Positions 1 to 8,959 are shown, counted from the first letter of the stretch. The stretch: DNA of 64,000 nt from Pseudomonas crudilactis (GCF_013433315.1 NZ_WXVV01000008.1:62001-126000), one strand, 5' to 3'. A program made the numbers and translations. The notes: generated from the letters alone by a model not told the origin.

Positions 1-687
1 AAGCCAGGCTTCGTGCTCAAGGGCCGCAATTTCCCGAGCCATCTGTTGGCGACGTTCCTTGGCAGCATGAAGCTGGACGTCATCGAGAAAGCAGTAGTGA
101 CGCAGCCAGTGAAGCGCCATTTCCTCATCCGGAAAGTAGTAAGACTTGGCGCCCTTGCTGTTCCTGGGCGTGTCATTCATTTGCTCGTCAAAAACCATCG
201 CAGTGATTTCATCCGGCGGCAAAGATCCCGTATGGGCGACCTTGTCCTGAAACATCCATGCAATTTCATCAATGTGTTTTTGCGCGCTGCGATGACTACG
301 TCGATAGAACCGTTGATGCTCACAAGTCTGTTTCAGCCGCGCCAACATCAACTCAGGGTTAAGCCACTGCCCGAGGTCATGATGATGTGCGTTGATCACT
401 ATCCCCTTGACCCAACGATCCACGAATCGATCAACAAAGTCTTCTGTGTCAGCCTTTTTCGCATCAGCGAAAATCAGGCAATAGCGGGTTTTTATGTGAA
501 TGGCCAGCAGCACGTGCTTGCGTTGTACCGTTATCGCGTGCACCAGCCACTGCTCATCAGCGCCGTTCGACTCATCATCTTCAATGATTGAGGACGGCGG
601 ATTAGTGTCCACCGGCGTGATCTTTTTGCCTTTGTGAACACGGCTGAAAAACTTACTGGCGGCTTCGGTGCAATTGAAGATCAACAT
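1..687 (-). CDS. DUF6933 domain protein, 3' end cut by window edge
   Basis: The frame is open on the minus strand from an ATG at 687 to base 1, giving 229 codons without a stop, so the C-terminus lies outside the window. The N-terminus (MLIFNCTEAASKFF) is the characteristic opening of the DUF6933 family, whose function is unknown. The visible part is soluble and rich in His and charged residues (an HHH run near residue 101), with no signal peptide or membrane segment. The C-terminal third has an alpha-helical look. The ribosome site is weak. The gene stands alone, about 80 bases from the next stop codon. I recognise the family but cannot assign a role. Confidence 0.72.
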   Translation of the reverse strand, partial: MLIFNCTEAASKFFSRVHKGKKITPVDTNPPSSIIEDDESNGADEQWLVHAITVQRKHVLLAIHIKTRYCLIFADAKKADTEDFVDRFVDRWVKGIVINAHHHDLGQWLNPELMLARLKQTCEHQRFYRRSHRSAQKHIDEIAWMFQDKVAHTGSLPPDEITAMVFDEQMNDTPRNSKGAKSYYFPDEEMALHWLRHYCFLDDVQLHAAKERRQQMAREIAALEHEAWL

Positions 688-764
688 CCTGGTTCTCTGG
701 TAGTTGCTGGAGGACGGCGCTCAGTTACCGATTTTGATTTCTTCCGCTGTAACCTGGCAATGAT

Positions 765-1580
765 TCATTTAAGCGAAATGCACAGCAGCACAATAATCAG
801 CAACCCGATATAGACCCAGGCATGCACCTGGTCTGGTATCCGCCCGATCCATGGCGTGGCCAAGCGAATCCCGATGAGCGAGCCAACCGTCAGCACAGCA
901 AACGCCAGCAAATCCACATACCCGACAAACCACGCGCCCAAGTCAGCCTGACTGAACCCGGCCAACGCCATGTACGTCAGCGTGCCGGCCACTGCCACCG
1001 GCACGCTCAGCGGGTTGGCCATGGACGTCGCTTGCGACATGCTCAGGCCACACCGACGCAACAACGGCACGGTCATGACGCTGCCTCCTACACCGAGAAA
1101 CGTCGCGATGGCGCCAATGCCTACACCACCTGCGGAAGTTTCCGTAGCGCCAAGTCGGCGTGGGATGACGTCTGGGTTCTGAGTGAGAAAGCCGCGTCGC
1201 AGCAGGCAATCAATGATGGTCACGCCGAGGTAGCCGATGAACGCGTAGCGAATGACTTCGCCGCTGACCCACATCGCTGCTATTGCGCCAACGACCGCGC
1301 CCAACCCGATGAACCCGCCCAGCGGCCACAGGTAATGACGGATGAGATTGCCGGCACGACGGTGTTTGTCGGTGGCGATCAGGGCGTTGACGATCATCAC
1401 GCAGGTCGAAGTGGCGACGGCGATGTGCATTGCCGACTGGCTGATCGGGTCGTCGGCGCCGTGGCTGGCGGTGAGCATGCGATACAGCAGCGGCACGGCG
1501 ACGAAGCCGCCGCCGAAGCCGAACAGCACGGCGGTGATGCCGGTCAGGCAGCCGAAGAGGGTCAGCAGTAAATAGAACAT
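765..1580 (-). CDS. TauE/SafE family sulfite/sulfonate-type exporter
   Basis: A 271-residue inner-membrane protein made of two repeats of about four hydrophobic helices, as in the TauE/SafE (DUF81) family. A Gly-rich FGFGGGFVAVPLL stretch falls near residues 21-33, and its counterpart FLGVGGSVMTVPLL is in the second half. Both are typical of the family, which moves sulfur-containing organic anions or sulfite out of the cell. The substrate cannot be read from the sequence. It is divergent from an AraC-type regulator whose start lies about 110 bases away, so that regulator may control it. Confidence 0.88.
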   Translation of the reverse strand: MFYLLLTLFGCLTGITAVLFGFGGGFVAVPLLYRMLTASHGADDPISQSAMHIAVATSTCVMIVNALIATDKHRRAGNLIRHYLWPLGGFIGLGAVVGAIAAMWVSGEVIRYAFIGYLGVTIIDCLLRRGFLTQNPDVIPRRLGATETSAGGVGIGAIATFLGVGGSVMTVPLLRRCGLSMSQATSMANPLSVPVAVAGTLTYMALAGFSQADLGAWFVGYVDLLAFAVLTVGSLIGIRLATPWIGRIPDQVHAWVYIGLLIIVLLCISLK

Positions 1581-1692
1581 GTCGAAGCGTCCGTGGATGG
1601 AGAGCGGTCGACGATAGAGCGACGGCGCCTGGCCTGCTTCAGCAATTCAGCCAATAATGTTTGCGTTTACGCCAATCACCGGAAAACGTCTG

Positions 1693-2460
1693 ATGCGCAA
1701 TATTTCGATCAATCTGCTGGATGACACGCCGCGCGCGGTGGTGGCGATCGGTACGGATTATTCCCACGGTCACTTGCTGCCCTTTCACACGCATCGGCGG
1801 GCGCAGTTGTTGTACGGCGCGACCGGTGTGATGCAGGTCAGCACCCATGACGGTAACTGGGTAGTGCCGCCGCAGCGGGCGGTGTGGATTCCGCCGGGGG
1901 TGGCGCATGAGGTGATGATGCTCGGGGTCAGCACTCGCAGTGTGTATATCGAACCGGGCGCGGTGGATTTGGGCGAGCGCTGCCAGGTGATCAGTGTGTC
2001 GCCGTTGATGCGGCATTTGCTGATGGAGGCGGTGGAGGTGCCGCTGGCCTATGACTTGGGAGGCCGCGATGGTGTGTTAATTGATCTGTTGCTGCATGAA
2101 TTGACGCGCAGTGCGCCGCTGCCGTTGCACATTCCGCTACCGACTGACGGAAAGCTCCTGTCTCTGTGTCAGACCTTTCTGCATCAGCCGTACGCCCATC
2201 AATCTCCACAGCAGTGGGCCCAGCAGTTACACATAAGCTTGCGCACCTTCAACAGGATGTTTCGGCAACAGACCGGATTGAGCTTCAGGCAATGGCGGCA
2301 GCAGGCCTGCGTGGTTCTGGCGCTGGCACGACTGGCCGCGGGTGAAGCGGTGACGCGCATCGCGCTGGACTTCGGTTATGAAAGCCCGGCGGCGTTCTCG
2401 ACGATGTTCCGTCGGATCCTCGGGCAGGCACCGTCCGTCTGGTTGCAGGCAGCGAATTAG
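1693..2460 (+). CDS. AraC family transcriptional regulator with cupin sensor domain
   Basis: The product is 255 residues. The N-terminal half is a cupin-like AraC sensor (HTHRRAQLLYG and the later VPPQRAVWIPPGVAHE are the usual cupin signatures). The last 85 residues hold two helix-turn-helix units (AQQLHISLRTFNRMF and ITRIALDFGYESPAAFS-like segments). An upstream in-frame ATG at 1657 has no ribosome site. The ATG at 1693 follows a GGAAAA sequence at suitable distance and gives the normal family length, so I chose it. The gene is divergent from the TauE/SafE exporter, suggesting local regulation of that exporter. The ligand is unknown. Confidence 0.88.
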   Translation: MRNISINLLDDTPRAVVAIGTDYSHGHLLPFHTHRRAQLLYGATGVMQVSTHDGNWVVPPQRAVWIPPGVAHEVMMLGVSTRSVYIEPGAVDLGERCQVISVSPLMRHLLMEAVEVPLAYDLGGRDGVLIDLLLHELTRSAPLPLHIPLPTDGKLLSLCQTFLHQPYAHQSPQQWAQQLHISLRTFNRMFRQQTGLSFRQWRQQACVVLALARLAAGEAVTRIALDFGYESPAAFSTMFRRILGQAPSVWLQAAN

Positions 2461-2499
2461 GGCAAATCAAAAAATGCGTTTGATCCCGGCCGAAAACAA

Positions 2500-2515
2500 C
2501 TGTACAAAAACACAG
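2500..2515. promoter_or_regulatory. Candidate LexA (SOS) box
   Basis: The 16-base sequence CTGTACAAAAACACAG fits the CTGT-N8-ACAG form of the gammaproteobacterial LexA operator, with flanking A and T also matching (ACTGT...ACAGTA). It lies 38 bases upstream of the start of the small HTH gene at 2554. Seen by eye; binding is inferred. Confidence 0.55.
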
Positions 2516-2553
2516 TACATTTTCAATCAGCACTCTTGAGCCCGGAGCACACC

Positions 2554-2871
2554 ATGGCCTCTCTTGCGATGAACCACATCCTCGAACGCATTGCCCTTTT
2601 CCAGTTCACCCCGACGCACTGCGTCCAGGCCCGAGCGATGCTGGGCTGGAGCGTGGAACAGCTATCGCGGGAGGCTGAGGTTTCGGTTGAAGACATTCAT
2701 CGGTTTGAGGCGCAGCAGGACGTAGCGGATGCGGCGCGACTGGCCCTGGCTTACCGGTTCGAGGCGCAGGGGCTGGTGTTCTTTCCCGGGTTTGCACCGG
2801 GGCGTAGTGCGAGTGTTCAGGGCGTGTCTTCGGAAGCGATGGGGCGTGGGGATTTTGCGATGGCTGAGTAA
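2554..2871 (+). CDS. Small XRE-like helix-turn-helix protein
   Basis: A 105-residue protein whose residues 20-60 (QARAMLGWSVEQLSREAEVS followed by a DIHRFE helix) have the pattern of an XRE/Cro-type helix-turn-helix. The rest is a short tail with no recognisable effector domain. The ATG at 2554 follows a GGAG sequence 7 bases upstream; a TTG six codons earlier is less likely. The promoter region holds a LexA-like operator, so expression may rise on DNA damage. It converges on the MBL hydrolase, with a small GC hairpin at 2877-2894 between them. It could be a DNA-binding regulator of unknown targets. Confidence 0.75.
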   Translation: MASLAMNHILERIALFQFTPTHCVQARAMLGWSVEQLSREAEVSVEDIHRFEAQQDVADAARLALAYRFEAQGLVFFPGFAPGRSASVQGVSSEAMGRGDFAMAE

Positions 2872-2876
2872 GACAA

Positions 2877-2894
2877 TCGCCCCCGAAGGGGCGA
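2877..2894. terminator. Small GC-rich hairpin between convergent genes
   Basis: TCGCCCC, a CGAA loop and GGGGCGA form a perfect 7-bp stem between the convergent HTH and MBL genes. No U-tract follows on either strand, so termination is only inferred. Confidence 0.35.
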
Positions 2895-2907
2895 ACTGGG
2901 CGAGCTA

Positions 2908-3963
2908 TCAGGCGCTCTGCACCACCGCGTCACTCTCCCCTTCAACCGCCAACCACCACGCCTCTCCGCGTTGCGGCTGAGTGATGTTAAACGCCTCACC
3001 CATTTGCGGCGTGGTAATGGAAATACTGCGTTCCCACGCCAGTGCCAGGATCCGGTCAAACGGTTCGTGCCAGGCGTGCATGGCCAGGTCGAAGGTGCCG
3101 TTGTGGATCGGGAAGAGCCAGCGGCCCTTGAGGTCGATGTGCGCTTGCAGGGTTTCTTCTGGCTGCATGTGCACGTGTGGCCATTCGACGTTGTAGGCGC
3201 CGGTTTCCATCAGGGTCAGGTCGAACGGGCCGTACTGTTCGCCGATGCGTTTGAAGCCGTCGAAGTAGCCGCTGTCGCCGCTGAAGAAGATCCGCGTGTC
3301 GCCGTCGATCATCACCCAGGACGCCCACAGCGTGCTGTTGCCGTCGAACAGGCCACGGCCGGAAAAGTGTTGCGACGGTGTGGCGACGAAACGGATGCCG
3401 GCAATCTCTGCGCCCTGCCACCAATCGTACTGACGGACTTTGCTGGCATCGACACCCCATTTGATCAGGGTGTCGCCGACGCCCAGCGGGGTCAGGAACA
3501 GGTTGGTCTTGGCGGCCAGTCTGAGCACGGCCTGGTAATCGAGGTGGTCGTAATGGTTGTGCGACAGGATCACCGCTTCGATCGGCGGCAACTGGTCGAT
3601 ACTGATCGGTGGCTGGTGGAAACGTTTCGGCCCGGCCCATTGCACCGGCGATGCACGTTCGGCGAAGACCGGGTCGGTGATGAAGAATTTGTCGCGCAGC
3701 TTCAGCAGCAGGGTCGAGTGGCCGAGGCGATAGACGCTGTGATTGGGTGCCGCCAGCAGTTCTTCCCGGGTCAACGTTTGCACCGGGATCGGCGCGGCGG
3801 GGCGCGTGTTGCGCGGTTTGTGGAAAATCATGTTCCACATGATCCGCAGCATTTTGCGTAGGCCTTCGCGCTGCACGGGTGCGTGATTGCGAAACAGCCC
3901 CTGATGCTGCCGCGAGGCTTCAGGCGTGGATGTGTTATCCGGAAGGGAAACTGGATTGGCCAT
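2908..3963 (-). CDS. MBL-fold metal-dependent hydrolase (UlaG/NAPE-PLD-like)
   Basis: A 351-residue metallo-beta-lactamase-fold protein. The zinc-binding motif HNHYDHLD is at residues 135-142. Downstream metal ligands are visible as FFSGDSGYFDG and the late FPIHNGTF segment. The N-terminal 60 residues carry the DPVFAERASP-type region seen in bacterial relatives of N-acyl-phosphatidylethanolamine phospholipase D and the UlaG lactonase group. Substrate is unknown. There is no signal peptide, so it is probably cytoplasmic. A GGAG ribosome site precedes the ATG. It is divergent from a TetR regulator, with a palindromic operator between them. Confidence 0.87.
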   Translation of the reverse strand: MANPVSLPDNTSTPEASRQHQGLFRNHAPVQREGLRKMLRIMWNMIFHKPRNTRPAAPIPVQTLTREELLAAPNHSVYRLGHSTLLLKLRDKFFITDPVFAERASPVQWAGPKRFHQPPISIDQLPPIEAVILSHNHYDHLDYQAVLRLAAKTNLFLTPLGVGDTLIKWGVDASKVRQYDWWQGAEIAGIRFVATPSQHFSGRGLFDGNSTLWASWVMIDGDTRIFFSGDSGYFDGFKRIGEQYGPFDLTLMETGAYNVEWPHVHMQPEETLQAHIDLKGRWLFPIHNGTFDLAMHAWHEPFDRILALAWERSISITTPQMGEAFNITQPQRGEAWWLAVEGESDAVVQSA

Positions 3964-4085
3964 GACTGAATGACTCCAGAAAAACCGCGCAATTCACGGT
4001 TTTTCTACGGTGGGACGATAAATGGCCAAAGCTGCACGCATAGGCCGAACTTCTGCTTTTTAAGTTGCGAGGATTAACGCAACAT

Positions 4086-4101
4086 TACACTGATCGGTGT
4101 A
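4086..4101. promoter_or_regulatory. Palindromic operator, probably for the adjacent TetR regulator
   Basis: TACACTGATCGGTGTA is a 16-base inverted repeat with only the innermost flanking pair imperfect. It sits between the divergent MBL hydrolase and TetR genes, 78 bases upstream of the TetR start. Size and position are typical of TetR-family operators. Binding is inferred. Confidence 0.6.
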
Positions 4102-4178
4102 GTTTCTAGGTTGCATCAAAGCGGATGACAAGTAAACTGCCAAGTGTAATTTCATCTTTTCTCTGCCAAAGCGTACTT

Positions 4179-4787
4179 ATGACAGCTCCACAGCGCCTCA
4201 CCGACCGTAAACGCGAAGCCATTATTCAAGCGGCGATTACTGAATTCCGTGCCAACGGTTTCGAAGTCACCAGCATGGACAAAATCGCGGCCACCGCCGG
4301 TGTATCCAAGCGCACGGTGTACAACCATTTCCCCAGCAAAGAAGAGCTGTTCGCCGAAATTCTCAACCAGTTGTGGGCACGAATCAGCGCTGAGCAATCG
4401 GTCGTCTATAACCGCGATCAGCCTCTACGTGATCAGTTGCGGCAAATGCTTCAGGCCAAAGTGCAGTTGATGGCCGACGAAAACTTTCTGACCCTGGCCC
4501 GAGTGGCAATTGCTGCGACCATTCATTCGCCGGAGCGCGCGCAGAACATGATCGAGCGCATGGGCGAGCGCGAGGAAGGCCTGACCGTGTGGATTCGCGC
4601 TGCGCAGGCTGACGGTCGACTGAAACCGGTCGATCCGGAATTCGCCGCCCATCAAGTACAAGGCTTGCTCAAGACCTTTGCCTTCTGGCCACAGATGTCG
4701 ATGGGCCGCGCAGCCCTCGATGTCGAGATGCAGAACACCGTCGCCGAATCCGCACTGGATATGTTTTTAACCTGCTATCAACGCTAA
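4179..4787 (+). CDS. TetR/AcrR family transcriptional regulator
   Basis: A 202-residue regulator. Residues 9-55 hold the TetR helix-turn-helix (REAIIQAAITEF, then MDKIAATAGVSKRTVYNHFPSKEELF, a textbook TetR signature). The C-terminal domain resembles the AcrR-like C-terminal group with a PQMSMGRAALD-type end. An in-frame ATG at 4125 would add 18 residues unlike the family, so the start at 4179 is preferred. It is divergent from the MBL hydrolase gene and most likely represses it and itself through the palindrome at 4086-4101. Confidence 0.88.
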   Translation: MTAPQRLTDRKREAIIQAAITEFRANGFEVTSMDKIAATAGVSKRTVYNHFPSKEELFAEILNQLWARISAEQSVVYNRDQPLRDQLRQMLQAKVQLMADENFLTLARVAIAATIHSPERAQNMIERMGEREEGLTVWIRAAQADGRLKPVDPEFAAHQVQGLLKTFAFWPQMSMGRAALDVEMQNTVAESALDMFLTCYQR

Positions 4788-5266
4788 TCCGCCCTCCTCC
4801 TGTAACCCGCTCTGTGTGACCCCGCCAGTTGCCGCTGCATGAGGCCTGGAGAGTTGATGGAGCGTTGGTCAAGCCTTGAATTCATGTTGTCATCCGCGGG
4901 TGCCAGAGTTGCGAGTGGGCCTTAGTATCGGTTTGGCGCGCTATCAATCCTTGTACAAGGATGTCCTCGACTGGCAGAACGATGCCAATAAAACGCTCTA
5001 CACCGCTAAACACAAGGGCCTCAACACCATCAACGCTGCCTTGACCAGGACCGCGACGGACAACGCCGACGCTCGAAAAGTTATACAAAATTACAAATAA
5101 TTACTTTCTTGTACAAGTTTATGAAGTTTTGTATAAGTAGCCATCTGCCAGCTAAGGAATACTGGTATTGAGCAGACATTGCCGAATGCCGTCCGCGCAT
5201 TCGGTCTGCCGGCGCGGAAATAGGGACTGAATCCTCGATCCTCCCCACTTCCAGAGTAGTGCGAAC
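4788..5266. other. Intergenic region holding only the GGDEF remnant
   Basis: Between the TetR regulator and the PAS-PAS chemoreceptor I find no intact gene. The sequence holds the GGDEF fragment, then an AT-rich stretch around 5090-5140 with a repeated TTGTAnAAGTTTnTgaA-like motif. That stretch probably belongs to the promoter of the chemoreceptor gene. Confidence 0.5.
4890..5100 (+). pseudogene. Remnant of a GGDEF (diguanylate cyclase) domain
   Basis: The stretch encodes VGLSIGLARYQS and then WQNDANKTLYTAKHKGLNTI. This matches the final beta-strand and helix of a GGDEF domain (the usual V.SiGvA... and ADeAlYrAK..GrN pattern). The GG[DE]EF active-site loop and everything before it are missing. 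The short open frame from 4876 has no convincing ribosome site. I read it as a decayed 3' fragment of a cyclase gene, possibly left by a rearrangement. A recently evolved short gene is possible but unlikely. Confidence 0.6.
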
Positions 5267-6586
5267 ATGTTCTTCAATCGCCACAAATCCGTCATCGACG
5301 ATCTTCAGCGCACCCTCACCGAACAAGCCGGCCTGCTCGATGCGATCAATCGCTCGATGGCGGTGATCGAGTTCGACCTCGATGGCGTGGTGCTGCGTGC
5401 CAATGACAACTTTCTCAAGACCATGGGTTACACCGCCGAACAAGCGATCGGCCAATCTCATCGACGCTTTTGCACGCCAGAGTTCGGGCGCAGCGCTCAG
5501 TACACTGATTTGTGGTCACGCCTGAAAAACGGCCAGTTTCAGTCCGGTACATTTGAACGCGTCGACGGCAAGGGCCAGCCGATCTGGCTGGAGGCCAGTT
5601 ACAACCCGATCAAGGATGCGTCGGGACGGGTGGTGAAAGTGGTCAAGTACGCGATGGACGTGACCGCCAAGGTGCAGCAGGAAAGCGAAGCCAACGCCAA
5701 GTTGCAGGCGATTGACCGGGCAATGGCGGTCATCGAATTCAACCTCGACGGCAGTATTCTCACAGCCAATCAGAATTTTCTGACGCGCATGGGTTACACC
5801 CTCGCCGAGCTGAAAGGTAAACATCACCGTTTGTTCTGCACGCCGGCACTGGTCAACAGCAGCGCCTACGAAGATTTCTGGCGGCGCTTGAACCAGGGCG
5901 AGCTTTTCCAGGGTCAGTTCGAACGCGTCGATAAACGCGGGCAAACCGTATGGCTCGAAGCCAACTACAACCCGGTTTATGACGCAGCCGGGCGCTTGTG
6001 CAAAGTGGTGAAGTTCGCCTCCGACGTGACTACCCGCGTCGAGCAACACGAACAGGACGCACGCAGTGCCAGCGCGGCGTATCACATCTCCGTGGCAACC
6101 CGAAAAGTCGCCGAGCAAGGTACGCAGGTGATCCAGCAAGCCGCCAGCGAAATGCGTGAAATCGCCGAAGACATTGCTGAGTCTTCAACGCTGATTGCAC
6201 AACTGGGCGAACGCTCCGAGCAGATCACCGCCATCGTCAACACCATCCGCGCGATTGCCGATCAGACCAACCTGCTGGCGCTCAACGCTGCGATCGAAGC
6301 AGCGCGCGCCGGTGAACAGGGGCGCGGGTTTGCCGTGGTCGCTGACGAAGTGCGGCAATTGGCGGCTCGAACCAGCGGCTCGACCGCGGAGATTTCCAGC
6401 ATGATCGGGCTGATCCAGAACGAGACCCGCCAGGCCATCAAGAGCATGGAAGGCACCCGGGGGCGCGCGGCGGAAGGGGTCGAGTTGGCGAATCAGGCAG
6501 GCACTGTGATTTTGCAGATTCGTGATGGCGCCAGCGAGGCGGTGGATGCGGTGAGCATGTTTGCCAATGAGCGGGTGCCGGGTTAA
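5267..6586 (+). CDS. Soluble PAS-PAS methyl-accepting chemotaxis protein (BdlA-like)
   Basis: A 439-residue cytoplasmic transducer with no membrane segment. PAS domain 1 spans about residues 23-133 and PAS domain 2 about 145-255. A compact signalling domain follows, with the conserved hairpin [19 protein letters not shown] near residues 332-350. This is the architecture of P. aeruginosa BdlA, which acts in biofilm dispersal. The PAS domains may bind haem or flavin, but the cofactor cannot be read from the sequence. No C-terminal CheR-docking pentapeptide is present. A paralog of the same length and layout lies at 34937-36256. Confidence 0.88.
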   Translation: MFFNRHKSVIDDLQRTLTEQAGLLDAINRSMAVIEFDLDGVVLRANDNFLKTMGYTAEQAIGQSHRRFCTPEFGRSAQYTDLWSRLKNGQFQSGTFERVDGKGQPIWLEASYNPIKDASGRVVKVVKYAMDVTAKVQQESEANAKLQAIDRAMAVIEFNLDGSILTANQNFLTRMGYTLAELKGKHHRLFCTPALVNSSAYEDFWRRLNQGELFQGQFERVDKRGQTVWLEANYNPVYDAAGRLCKVVKFASDVTTRVEQHEQDARSASAAYHISVATRKVAEQGTQVIQQAASEMREIAEDIAESSTLIAQLGERSEQITAIVNTIRAIADQTNLLALNAAIEAARAGEQGRGFAVVADEVRQLAARTSGSTAEISSMIGLIQNETRQAIKSMEGTRGRAAEGVELANQAGTVILQIRDGASEAVDAVSMFANERVPG

Positions 6587-6608
6587 AGGCAGGTAGACCG
6601 CGTCGCGG

Positions 6609-6706
6609 CCTTCGCGAGCAGGCTCGCTCCCACAGGGATTAGGTTGATCACAATATGTGTGAACACCCCGGCTACCTGTGGGAGCGAGCTTGCTCGCGAA
6701 GGGGCC
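6609..6706. repeat. REPIN, GTGGGAGCGAGC type
   Basis: Two inverted copies of the Pseudomonas REP palindrome (core GCGAGCAGGCTCGCTCCCAC and its reverse complement) are separated by about 50 bases. The element lies between the chemoreceptor and DUF1003 genes. Confidence 0.85.
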
Positions 6707-6763
6707 GGTCACCACAACGCAGGGCTATAGTGACTACACGTCCCACGCCCTGCCGAGTGCATC

Positions 6764-7297
6764 ATGACCACTGAAAAACCCGCATCGCCTGAAACAGCTC
6801 CCGTCGATCACTTGCGCTTCCACCGCCCCCACGCCCACCTCAGCACCACCTTCGGTAACGACACGTTCGCCCTGCGCGCCGAGGCGTTTGCGCGGTTCTT
6901 CGGCACGCCGATGTTTCTCGGTGCGCAAACCCTGATTGTGCTCTTGTGGATCTGTCTCAACGTGTTTGGCGTGACCACCTTCGACGTCTACCCGTTTATC
7001 CTGTTGAACCTTGCTTTCAGCCTGCAATCGGCTTACGCCGCGCCGCTGATTCTGCTCGCACAAACACGCCAGGCTGCCCGCGACAAGGCGCAGGCCGATG
7101 CTGACGCACTACATCGTGAAGACCTGGCACAGGCCAATACCGAGCGTCAGGCCCAAGCGGCGAAGAACACCGCGCAACTGCTTGAGCTGCTGGAGCAGAA
7201 CACCCGCCTCACCGAGATGACCAAAAACCTCACCGAACGCATCGCCAGCCTGACCAGCGAGTTGCACGACCACATGCGCCAGAACCCGCAGCGCTGA
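6764..7297 (+). CDS. DUF1003 family membrane protein
   Basis: A 177-residue protein with a soluble N-terminus, two membrane helices at about residues 47-65 and 75-98, and a long charged coiled coil (100-170) ending in ERIASLTSELHDHM. This matches the DUF1003 family, whose function is unknown. The stop codon directly abuts the stop of the convergent LysR gene, with no base between them and no visible terminator. Confidence 0.82.
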   Translation: MTTEKPASPETAPVDHLRFHRPHAHLSTTFGNDTFALRAEAFARFFGTPMFLGAQTLIVLLWICLNVFGVTTFDVYPFILLNLAFSLQSAYAAPLILLAQTRQAARDKAQADADALHREDLAQANTERQAQAAKNTAQLLELLEQNTRLTEMTKNLTERIASLTSELHDHMRQNPQR

Positions 7298-8176
7298 TCA
7301 CGGCAAACGCAGCGCCCGCCCCAATTCATCGAACAACGTCACCACCGAGCGCAACGCCCGGCAATCCGGGCGGGTCAGCAGCCACAGCGCGGTGTCATAA
7401 CCCTGCAGCGGCTCGCTCAACGCCTGCAAACCGTCGGTAATCAAGAAGTCCGGTAACGCCGCCACGCCGAGGCCCGCGCGAACCAGCTCTGTCACCGACA
7501 ACATGCTGTTGCAACGATAGCCCGGTGTCACGCCGGGCAGGTGTTGGCGGCGCCACGCAATCGTCGGATGATCGGGTAGAAAGTCGTCCGGGGCGATCCA
7601 GGTCAACGTCGTCAGATCCGATGCATCGACATTCTTCAGATACCGCGCACTGGCGCAGACCCGGTAGGAAATCTTCGCCAGTTGTCGTCCGACCAGATGC
7701 TCGGGCGGTGTCCGCGTCAGGCGCAGGGCGATGTCAGCATCGCGGCGACTGAGGTTGGCGAAATCGTTGGAGGTGCTTAGCTCAATGGTCAGTGCCGGGT
7801 AATTGGGCATGAACTGCGCCAGCGCCGGCAGCAGCAAACCTTGCAAGACCGAATCGGTGCAGGTCAGGCGCACCGTGCCGCTGACCACTTCACCGCCCTG
7901 CTCTACACCAATGCGCGCGGCTTCCAGTGCTTGTTCGGCGCGCTCGGCTTGCTCGGCCAGTGTTTGCGCCAACGTTGTCGGCAGATAACCGGCACGGCTT
8001 TTTTCGAACAGTTGCTGGCCGAGCGCAGCTTCGAGACGGCGCACGGCGCGGAACACCGTCGACACGTCGACTTTCAACAACTGCGAGGCCCGAGCCAGCG
8101 AGCCGCCGCGTACCAAGGCGAGAATCAGGGCCAGATCGGGATAGTCGAGCTGATAGTGCGTCGCTGCATTGATCAC
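7298..8176 (-). CDS. LysR family transcriptional regulator
   Basis: About 292 residues. The LysR winged helix-turn-helix (LARASQLLKVDVSTVFRAVRRL, then LFEKSRAGYLPT) fills the first 65 residues. It is followed by a LysR substrate-binding domain. No ATG is in frame at the right place; the GTG at 8176 gives normal family length, and a TTG at 8191 is the alternative. Any longer version would run into the divergent amidotransferase gene. It probably regulates the divergent pair at 8255-9264. Confidence 0.82.
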   Translation of the reverse strand: MINAATHYQLDYPDLALILALVRGGSLARASQLLKVDVSTVFRAVRRLEAALGQQLFEKSRAGYLPTTLAQTLAEQAERAEQALEAARIGVEQGGEVVSGTVRLTCTDSVLQGLLLPALAQFMPNYPALTIELSTSNDFANLSRRDADIALRLTRTPPEHLVGRQLAKISYRVCASARYLKNVDASDLTTLTWIAPDDFLPDHPTIAWRRQHLPGVTPGYRCNSMLSVTELVRAGLGVAALPDFLITDGLQALSEPLQGYDTALWLLTRPDCRALRSVVTLFDELGRALRLP

Positions 8177-8254
8177 TTGGGCAAACGCCAATGTTGAGTG
8201 CGTGAACGCCAATCTATAGTGACTGCCATCAATCAACAAGCGCAGGGAACCTCC

Positions 8255-8959
8255 ATGGAAAACAGCGCCATCCGTATCGCCCTGATTGGCGATTACGACC
8301 CGCAGGTCACCGCTCACCAAGCCATTCCCGTCGCCCTCGGGCTGGTCGCCGAACACCTCAACCGCAACGTGCAATTCGAATGGTTGCCCACCGAGCAGAT
8401 CCACGCCGATACGCCGCTCGAGCGGTTCGACGGTTTCTGGTGCGTCCCCGCCAGTCCTTACAAAAGTGAAGCCGGCGCATTGCGGGCGATCCGTTTTGCC
8501 CGCGAACAGCAGCGCCCTTTCCTCGGCACCTGCGGTGGTTTTCAACATGCGGTGCTGGAATTTTCCCGCAACGTGCTGGGTTGGGAGGATGCCGAGCATG
8601 GTGAGACGTCACCTGAATCTGAACGTGCGGTACTCACGCCGTTGACCTGTTCGCTGGTAGAAGCGGTGGACAGCATTCACTTGGTGCCCGGTTCGTTGAT
8701 CGCCAAGGCGTACGAAACGTCGCAGATTCGTGAAGGCTATCGCTGCCGCTTCGGTGTGAACCCGCAGTTCGAACAGCAACTGTTGGGCGATCGGCTACAG
8801 GCAGTGGGGCATGATTCGTCAGGGGATTTGCGCGCGATTGAGCTGACGGATCACCGTTTCTTTGTCGCGACGTTGTTCCAGCCGGAACGTGCGGCGCTCA
8901 AAGGGTTGATGCCGCCGCTGGTGCGCGCGTTTGTTGACGCTTGTGGGGAGTCACGTTGA
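8255..8959 (+). CDS. CTP-synthase-like class I glutamine amidotransferase
   Basis: A 234-residue protein with the GATase1 fold. The nucleophile elbow is LGTCGGFQHA (Cys near residue 94), like the amidotransferase half of CTP synthase (TCGGFQ). The synthase half is absent, so this is a free-standing CTP-synthase-related amidotransferase of unknown acceptor. The ATG at 8255 follows AGGGAA; an upstream GTG-type extension is unlikely. Its stop overlaps the start of the next gene (TGATG), so the two are translationally coupled. It is divergent from the LysR gene. Confidence 0.8.
   Translation: MENSAIRIALIGDYDPQVTAHQAIPVALGLVAEHLNRNVQFEWLPTEQIHADTPLERFDGFWCVPASPYKSEAGALRAIRFAREQQRPFLGTCGGFQHAVLEFSRNVLGWEDAEHGETSPESERAVLTPLTCSLVEAVDSIHLVPGSLIAKAYETSQIREGYRCRFGVNPQFEQQLLGDRLQAVGHDSSGDLRAIELTDHRFFVATLFQPERAALKGLMPPLVRAFVDACGESR

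Noticed and set aside
4876..5100. A functional 74-residue gene
   Set aside because: The product is only the tail of a GGDEF domain without the active site, and no ribosome site is visible.
6609..6706. REP-rich intergenic pairs considered as CRISPR repeats
   Set aside because: They are inverted pairs scattered singly between genes, without regular spacers or cas genes.
8177..8599. Long N-terminal extension of the LysR regulator at 7298-8176
   Set aside because: It would overlap the divergent amidotransferase gene by more than 300 bases and add sequence unlike LysR.
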